The position numbers and the translations under genes were made by a program. A DNA stretch of 64,000 bases, taken from assembly GCA_023105745.1 (NCBI GenBank), contig JALGQZ010000011.1, positions 45,848,698-45,912,697 of the forward strand, given 5' to 3'. Below the pieces are notes generated by a model that had not been told where the DNA came from, made no database searches, and saw nothing but the letters and a program-made list of their open reading frames with translations. This stretch comes from Austropuccinia psidii (Eukaryota; Basidiomycota; Pucciniomycetes; Pucciniales; Sphaerophragmiaceae). Shown in pieces: positions 57,131 through 64,000 of the stretch; position 1 is the first letter of the stretch; every line of letters begins with the position of its first letter.

Positions 57131-57689
57131 TCAGGATTGATCTATCTTATTTTGAAATAATGCTGATTTGATTGACTATAATTAAGAGCTTTAGTTATAT
57201 CCAGTAATAGCATTTAAATCATTGTAGCATATATATTACATATATCAGAGTGTTTCAATTTCTTGATAGCTTCTTTATATGAGTGTGAAGGGGATGTTGA
57301 TTAACCCTGAAGTAGGACTTCCCATTGATTGAAATGAGAGAAAACTGAGAGATAGACTGACTTGACTTGAATTAAAGTGGAAGTACTGGAAGCCTTATCT
57401 GCTGTGTTGTAGGCTTCTAGACTTACACATTTAGATCTAGTGTTGACCATTAAATAGGAGGAAAAAATACATTTCCAGTTTCAGAGATGGATTTAAACCT
57501 GTAAGAGTCAAAGAATTTTACCTCACATATTTGCACTATTTCATGAGCTCAAGATCCCAAATTGGATGAATCAGTTGAGCTCATGTGATCTTAAAGGCTT
57601 TAAATATTCTATCTAAAACTTGAAGCACATAATTAATATAAAATCTATCTTATCTGAGACTGTGCCCACTTTTGGTCTTTCCTCAATAC
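57131..57689. other. AT-rich stretch, nothing recognised
   Basis: No gene or repeat was identified. The missing terminal ~125 bp of the adjacent LTR may lie here in unrecognisable form. Confidence 0.45.
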
Positions 57690-59478
57690 TGTCAGTAAGT
57701 AAATCCATTTAATTAAGGCCATATTTGGTTTTTACAAAAAAATTAACCTAGGCTAACTCCATAGAGTGAATAAGATTAAGTTAACTCTATGAGGTGGTAG
57801 TATGGAAAATACTTCAATACCACATAAAAGAATTGTGAAACTTTTTGTTTTTCTCAATTTCACTTCAAAAAGCATTTGAATGTAAGGAATCCCATATTAC
57901 ATTTACACTAATAATAGCTTTATGCATGTTTGTGGCACTTAAAATTACTGTATTATTCCATACAGTTTTGATACACCCATAGTGGATATCATTTTCTAAG
58001 CCTGAAGTACTATTTTTGACATGAAAATAGCTAAGGGGGGAAAGAAATCAAAGAGAGCCAGGGTACCCAACTTCTGAGGCCTCTGAAGTTAGGAAAGCTC
58101 TAAATCTTCAATCCATGGCTTATCATGGACCAATTTATTTTTTAAACTCATTTTAGAATCTGTTTACCAAGTTGAAAATCTCATTTAATAATGAGAAAAT
58201 AGCAAATAAGCTGTTATTTTGATGTGACAAGAACATAATAAGCAGCTCTGGCTCCTATAACCATGTCTATAATTAATTATTTTACATATATAAACCCAAA
58301 AGGAGTAATAAAAACCCCTTTTGGACTAGTATCCATGAATTTACCTCATGGCAACTAGCTTCAACTATACTATTTGCTTTTCTATGTAGAAATGAGGTAA
58401 AAGCTTCAAAAATTCATTAAAAATATAACTTGTAATTAATACTTCTGAGGATTTTATGACCAATTAATAATGGGATAATCCATACTAAATCCAACAATAA
58501 TTATTACATTATAATTGAAATTAGAAAATTTACCCACAGTTCATGTTTGATGATTTCACATGAAACACTGACTCTTTAAAAATTCACAGAAAATTCAACC
58601 TGTTATAAAATTTCCAAAAACATTGATAAATTTGAGAAATTAATATTTTATTTTAAAATAACAGAAAATTCAAAGTTTTCACTACTTTCTTTCTTAACCA
58701 TAAATAGGTTGGTAGTCATTCAAATTGACTTAATCAAGTAATTATGATAATTTCACATGACTACAAGTGATGTAATTATTAAACAAATTAAGGTAAAAGG
58801 TTTCTCACTCACTAGTATTTTAGTTTTCTCCTTTGAATGCCTCTGTGAGTTGTTTTATACTTAAAGGAGGCCTACTCTTGCTTTTTTTCCAAATCATATT
58901 ATTATTCAATCTTATAATTAATATCAACAAGTAAGTATTAGTTGAATCTTTTCTTAAGTGTTTTCAATATTCCCAAATCAATCATAATAATTTGAAATAA
59001 ACCAAATAAACTATTTAAAATAGCTTCCAACTGTTATAGTGTTTCATTACTCTAAGAGATCAATTTTGATCTCTTAAACCCACAAATAATGCATCAAATC
59101 ACTCTGCCAATTCTCTGCGAGGTATTTTTGGAGTATTAGTGAGTTTTTGATAAATTCTTAAAGTTTTTTCTCTAAATTTGTAGTTTTCTTCAAGAATCAA
59201 AAGTGATCATTCTTGTAAAAGATAATTATTAATTAAAATACTTTTATATTACTTTAATAACAATTTTTATTAATAATACTTCTTTCAATTTATTCTGGTA
59301 AACCATTACTGCTTACTTATATAATCACTTGTAATTTATAACAGGTAAAAGAAAATAATTTAGCATTTATTTATTTATTTTTTTCTATAATACATTTATT
59401 TGTTATATTCCATAAGAATAGTCATAGTAATCCTGATTAATAGTAATATTATCAAGAGTTTCTTTGACAAATCTTACA
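57690..59478 (+). repeat. Lone family-A LTR, diverged
   Basis: The sequence is the reverse complement of the element A LTRs along most of its length. It includes AGTAAGTAAATCCAT near the left end, AATACTTCAATACCACAT, and the terminal ATCTTACA at 59478. Divergence is high with many small indels, so it is old. No primer-binding motif or polypurine tract adjoins it. It is therefore a solo or truncated LTR, in the opposite orientation to element A. About 125 bp expected at its left end was not found. Confidence 0.8.
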
Positions 59479-60000
59479 CTATGTATAAATTTTTTTAATA
59501 ATAAGTGATGGATTTATGGTGTTCTATTAGGTTTAATTCATGATATCACAGTATACAAGAAATCAAATATTGGAAAAATTCTATAGAATGAAGATAATGT
59601 ATTTCATTTGAATATGAGGTTTATTGATGATTCTGATTATTAAGAAAATTTGTCACTTTTAATACTTTATATAAATTCATCAGATGATCATTTGAAATTG
59701 TATCAAGATTTCTTGATCAAGGGTTATCTTATAAAATTAAGATTTAGGAATTATCTTTATTTTTAAAATATAATTTAAGGATTATTAAAATTTTAATATA
59801 AAGGTATCAATCAAAATGATATCTTCATTAAAGATGACTTGTACTAAAATTACCAAATAAAATTCTCCAAGAAAAAGAAACTTACCAAGAAGTCAACTAA
59901 GAATTGAATAACAAAAATTAATTCATTATGAACTAATTAGCTCCTGCCATTTTACTCATCATCTTGCTTTTTTTTTCTTTGAATTTCCCTTCAAGTCTTT
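59479..60000. other. AT-rich stretch, nothing recognised
   Basis: A simple AT-rich gap between the lone family-A LTR and element C. Confidence 0.5.
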
Positions 60001-61398
60001 TGTCAGGCTGAGTCTATGATAAAGTGATAACAGTAGTATATATAGCTTTAAATATGACTGTTACATGGATGAAAATTATAATAAAATGCTTTTTAGTTGA
60101 TATTAAGGGCTTTACTAAAACAATTTAGTGGTGGTGAGCGCTGTTGAAAGCCCTGGGTGCAACTTTACCAATTGGATTATTATAATAAAGTCTACAATAA
60201 TTAATATTATAATTATACCTGATTATTTCCAATATTAGAACTGTTTTTGAAAGTTTTACTATGTAGGAATTCAAGAGCAGTATGGGAATTCCTCTTTTGG
60301 GCAGAGAAAGGTCCCTTTATATCCTGAAATTGGCTGTAAACGTCCTCTGGACCATTTCACATTGATAAAGTGAAGGTTTTTCACTTCATAGTACTGGCTT
60401 GTAGTTTCCACAAGGCCTGTATACTCTTTATTGGGCTCAGATGTGGCTTTGAAACCACATCTGGGCAGTTTTCACCAATACAGGGTGAAAATTTTCATCT
60501 GAGGACCATACAGCCCTCTTCTGACATGTATGTGGCATAGAATTTTGTACAGAACCTGTATGGGACCCCAGTCTTGAATTATAAACATTCTTCTTTGTCT
60601 GTTCAAAACCTCATAATCATGGTTATGTGATATTATCCCACAGCAAGGCTGTATTAGTCATACTGTGGGATTTTGACCTTAAAGCTGCTATAGCTTTGTC
60701 ATTTTACAAGGTATTGAGCTCAATATTGGCTCATTGTGTATCCCTGGATGTTTTCTACACAATGGTACCTCATTTGGTATGGGTAACACTAAATATGGCA
60801 AAGCTATGCCATGTACAAGTTTTGTCATCCATAGGTATGATTTTATCAAAATCTGTATGGAGCTTGTTAGCCCCATACCTTTTGTTCTAGATGAGATATG
60901 GAGAAATGAATGGTACCATTGGATATTCCTGCTTGTTTTCTTTCCAAAAAGACCCCACTTTAAGTATCTCACACTAAAACTGTAGAGGTTAGATGAGAGG
61001 TGAATATTTTATTCACCCTTATTTGACCTTATTTTGGCCATAACCTCTGTAGTTTTGGCTTTAGCTCAATTTGGCTAGTACCATTGAATATCCCTGACTT
61101 AGAGCTTTAATTTGAATACCCATTTGCTAGGGTTAAGCCTCTTCCTTTGGATTTCAGATGAGAGGTGAAAATTAAGGTTTATGCTCAGCAACAACTTTGA
61201 GCAGTAATAACTTTGTTATTCTTTGACCTATGATTATGGGACTTTTATATTTGAGAAGAGGTGAGTTAACTCTTTCTTTCAATTTCTTTTTAGCTGGTTT
61301 GGCTCAGCTCCAGGTTTTGGTGGTATCTTAGCTTTACCATTGGTTTATGGTATTTGGCTTGCCATGCTTGTGCTCTGGTTTTGAGTCACAGGCTGACA
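60001..61398 (-). repeat. 3' LTR of element C
   Basis: It is 1398 bp; on the minus strand it starts TGTCAGCCTGTGACTC and ends GACTCAGCCTGACA. It is homologous to the element B LTRs with clear divergence. It keeps the inner palindrome arms and GGATATAAAGG as the TATA-like box. Confidence 0.92.
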
Positions 61399-61410
61399 TA
61401 CCCTCCCTCC
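61399..61410 (-). promoter_or_regulatory. Polypurine tract of element C
   Basis: The minus strand reads GGAGGGAGGGTA directly before the LTR, as in element B. Confidence 0.85.
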
Positions 61411-61424
61411 AAAAAAAAGTCTCA

Positions 61425-64000
61425 TCATTGATTAGACTGTTCAGTCCTCCTAAAGGCCCTGCATATTTTCAGATGAAGGTTCCCATATGGTATGGCATCC
61501 TCTTCCAACCATTTGTCTTTGTCTGCTGTCTGATTTTTAAATCTGACCAAATATTGTCTTTGGTCTTTACCATTCAGTCTAATCTTCCTGGACTTGATGA
61601 ACTTTTTCACAGGTCCAGGAGAGTCCTCCACTTCCACTATGTCTGGTGGAGTGGTAGTCTTCTTTATAGAGGGGAACTTGTCCTCTCCTGTCTGGAAGTA
61701 TGGCTTGACCAGACTCTCTGGGAATACTGGGTGTTTCCTGGAAAATTCCTCTGTGAGTCTAACCTCCACTGCATTCTTCCCTATCAGTTTAATGATATTG
61801 AAAATCCCCACAAATTAATCTCTCATTTTCTTTGGTCCCTTGAGATTAATGAAGTTGAGTGTAGACACTAACACCTGGGCCCCTTCTTTGAAGTCTTTTT
61901 CCATATGTGTCTTGTCATACCTCTGCTTGTTGTATTCCTTAGCTTCAGCTATGCATTTAGCAGCTGTGTCACAAGCTCTCTTCCACATATCATCAAGGTT
62001 CTTGGCTGTGGGGTGGATAGTTAGAAGATTTTTCTTCAGGTGATCCACAAGCAACAGGGTGTTCCACACTTTTTCTACCAGTGAGGATCATTTCCCTGTG
62101 GTAGAGTTCTGGCTTGTATTTTAAGCCAGCTGGACATATGGTAGAAGTGTAACCCATTCATGGGTATATCCTTCATGGTCCTTATATTTCATTCCATATG
62201 CATAGAACATTCTAATGATTTCCCCCATTTTTTGGATCATCCTTTCAGATAAACTATCTGTCTGTGGATGGTAAGCTGTAGAAAATGCAAGTTTTGTACC
62301 CAGAATTTCATAGAGGTTGGTCCAAAATTCTGATGTGAACTTTGGGCCCCTATCACTAATGATGATTTTTGGGACTCCACATGTTGCTATGATTTTATTC
62401 CAAAATAACAAAGCTGTATCAATTGCTGTGTCCTCCTTATGACATGGTAAGCACCTCATAATTTTTCTATACCTATCAACTATGACTAGGCAGGAATCAA
62501 AATTTTCTTTTGTTCCTGAGACAAGTCCTGTGACCCAGTCCATATTGATGGTTTCCATGGGTATTTGGGTTCTTCTATGTGTAGAAGTAGCCCATATTTT
62601 TTCCCATGTTTTCTGTTTGCCTTTTGACATTTTTCACAAGTGTTGATATATTAACTCAACTCTTGCTCCCATTTGAGCCACCAATCTGTGCTTGCTACCC
62701 TTTCCTTGGTCCTGTCTTCACTCATGTTTCCCATATAGGGGTAGTCATAAAATTCCTGCAGGATCAGGGATATGTGATCTCTGTCTATCACTGTGAGGGC
62801 ACTTTTATGCTTCTCTCTGTGATAGAGTAGTCCATCTATAAGAAAAAACTTGTTATCCTTATAGTCCCTCAACCAGTGTTCCTCAAACTGGGATTCCAGT
62901 TCTGGGCTCCTGTGTTTCTGTTGAAGGAGTTGCAACAATATTCCACACTGTTTATGTTTGGCATAAGTCTTCATTACTGCACTGAAGAACTCATTTTTTA
63001 GTTCTGAGGAGCTTATCCCCAATATGGGAGCTTCTGTTCCTTCTGCTTCAGTATCTTAACTGTCTGGGGTACCACTTTCTGGTTCCAATTCAGAAAATGT
63101 GAAGTTTTTCCTCCTGTCTATTTCCATGAAATGGATAGGTATCTTGGCTGCTACTTCAGGGTCATAAGCTGGGTTGCTTTTGACATTCTCCAGTGGTCAT
63201 CTGCTGAGGCCATTTGAATTGGTCTGGCTTTTACCCTCCTTGTATATGATGGTCATATTTCCTCTATACTCCTGGATGGCTATTTGCCATCTCAACATGT
63301 GTCTATTGGTAGTCTTAATATTCAATAAAGACTTCAAGGCTGTGCAGTCTGTGTAGAATTCAAAGATTGCACCTTCCAAATAATAGTTTAGTTTCTCTAG
63401 AGCCCAGAATAAGCATAGACCTTCAGTCTGGTTGGCCCCATACCTGCCTTCTAAATCTTTCAGTTTCCTAGAGATGTAGAATATTACTCCTTCTCTTGGT
63501 TCACCATATAAAATTTGTCTCTGGTGAAGGGCTGCCTCTAAGCCTTGGATACAGGCTGCATCTGTATATAGCTTAAATGGTATTTCAAAGTCAGGTAAGA
63601 TGAGCACAGGTGCATTAGTGAGTTCATGTTTGATCCTCTCATATGCATCCCTTCTTTCTATGGTAATTTCAAAAACTACATCTTTTGAGAATAACCATTA
63701 TAGACTACTAGTCATGTGGTCAAAGTCTTTGATGTGGTTTCTGTAGTAGCTAGCAAACCCAAGGAAAGATTGCATCTCTTTGATGTTCTTTGGTACTGGA
63801 TTTTGCATTACTTCTGCTACTTTATTTTGGTCTATGACCAGACTAAGTTCTGAGACTTTATGTTCTAGTGCCAGTAATCCTTTTTGGCCAAAATTTCACT
63901 TCTTAAGTGAAATTTTCAGATTGATGGGTGTGGATTTACTTAGTACTCTGTCTATGTACTGAAAATGGTCTTCCCATGTCTCTGAGTATATAATGATGTC
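61425..64000 (-). pseudogene. Pol of element C, degraded and partial
   Basis: From the window edge the relic covers the end of reverse transcriptase just after the YIDD region (DIIIYSE at the edge) and then RNase H (63607-63197, with YTDAACIQGLEAAL and YTDCTALKSLL). Next come the integrase zinc-finger region (63022-62651) and the integrase core (62630-62121). The core keeps [16 protein letters not shown] and a Glu after HPQTDSL. After the integrase C-terminus (62069-61815) the chromodomain (61811-61425, QYLVRFKNQTADKDKWLEED) ends it. At least three stops and one frame change separate these parts. All three integrase acidic residues are kept, unlike in A and B. Confidence 0.9.

Larger units (their letters stand above)
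60001..64000 (-). mobile_element. Element C: 3' part of a family-B Ty3/gypsy element, cut by window end
   Basis: A minus-strand 3' LTR (60001-61398), polypurine tract and degraded pol run to the window edge inside the reverse transcriptase. Proteins and LTR are close to element B. The gag region, 5' LTR and target duplication lie beyond 64000. Confidence 0.93.

Noticed and set aside
61347..61871. 174-codon plus-strand frame
   Set aside because: It is antisense to the chromodomain and integrase tail of element C and crosses the LTR boundary.

Overview
The window is AT-rich, intron-bearing eukaryotic DNA with almost no intact host genes. It is built mostly of transposable elements and satellite-like repeats. 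Three Ty3/gypsy chromoviral elements, short phase-1 introns, a PIF/Harbinger-type transposase and Tet-like 2OG-Fe(II) dioxygenase remnants point to a repeat-swollen rust fungus (Pucciniales). The polyproteins resemble those I remember from the myrtle rust Austropuccinia psidii. That assignment is from memory and has not been checked.

Layout. 1-2470 is AT-rich DNA with a T-rich to A-rich strand switch. 2471-6430 is a non-autonomous DNA transposon with ~53 bp terminal inverted repeats (TIRs) beginning CACCATGAG. 10239-20526 is element A, a full-length minus-strand Ty3/gypsy element with equal 1923-bp LTRs and a perfect ACTAA target duplication. 28160-37773 is element B, a plus-strand Ty3/gypsy element of a second family, with LTRs of ~1440 bp and a perfect AGTCA duplication, inserted into a decayed gene. 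39.4-44.3 kb holds two diverged direct copies of a 2-2.5 kb repeat with internal minisatellites. 44.4-47.8 kb holds protein-like relics, including a Tet-like dioxygenase pseudogene. 47.87-56.71 kb is a ~20-bp AT minisatellite split by two insertions. One is a 1.43-kb TIR element (TSD AAATCA) packed with CC(A/T)6GG palindromes. The other is a 6.7-kb Harbinger-like element carrying a Myb/SANT-like gene, a Tet-like dioxygenase, a hairpin minisatellite and a DDE transposase. 57690-59478 is a lone family-A LTR. 60001-64000 is the 3' end of element C (family B, minus strand), cut by the window edge.

Most interesting system. Families A and B share an unusual expression layout. A leader exon appears to join an exon that begins with TG directly after an AG, so the initiator ATG would be made by splicing. 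That small ORF0 runs into a 63-68 nt phase-1 intron. The intron contains both the ORF0 stop and, 1-2 nt later, the gag-pol ATG. Removing the intron deletes the gag-pol start and fuses ORF0 to a ~230-250 codon frame that overlaps gag in the +1 phase. Intron retention would therefore give gag-pol, and splicing would give an accessory protein. In both copies the accessory frame carries nonsense codons. In A the gag-pol frame is open for 1777 codons.

Second candidate. A Tet/JBP-like dioxygenase lies inside a TIR-bounded PIF/Harbinger-like element. If the element boundaries are right, a DNA-modification enzyme is travelling with its own transposase.
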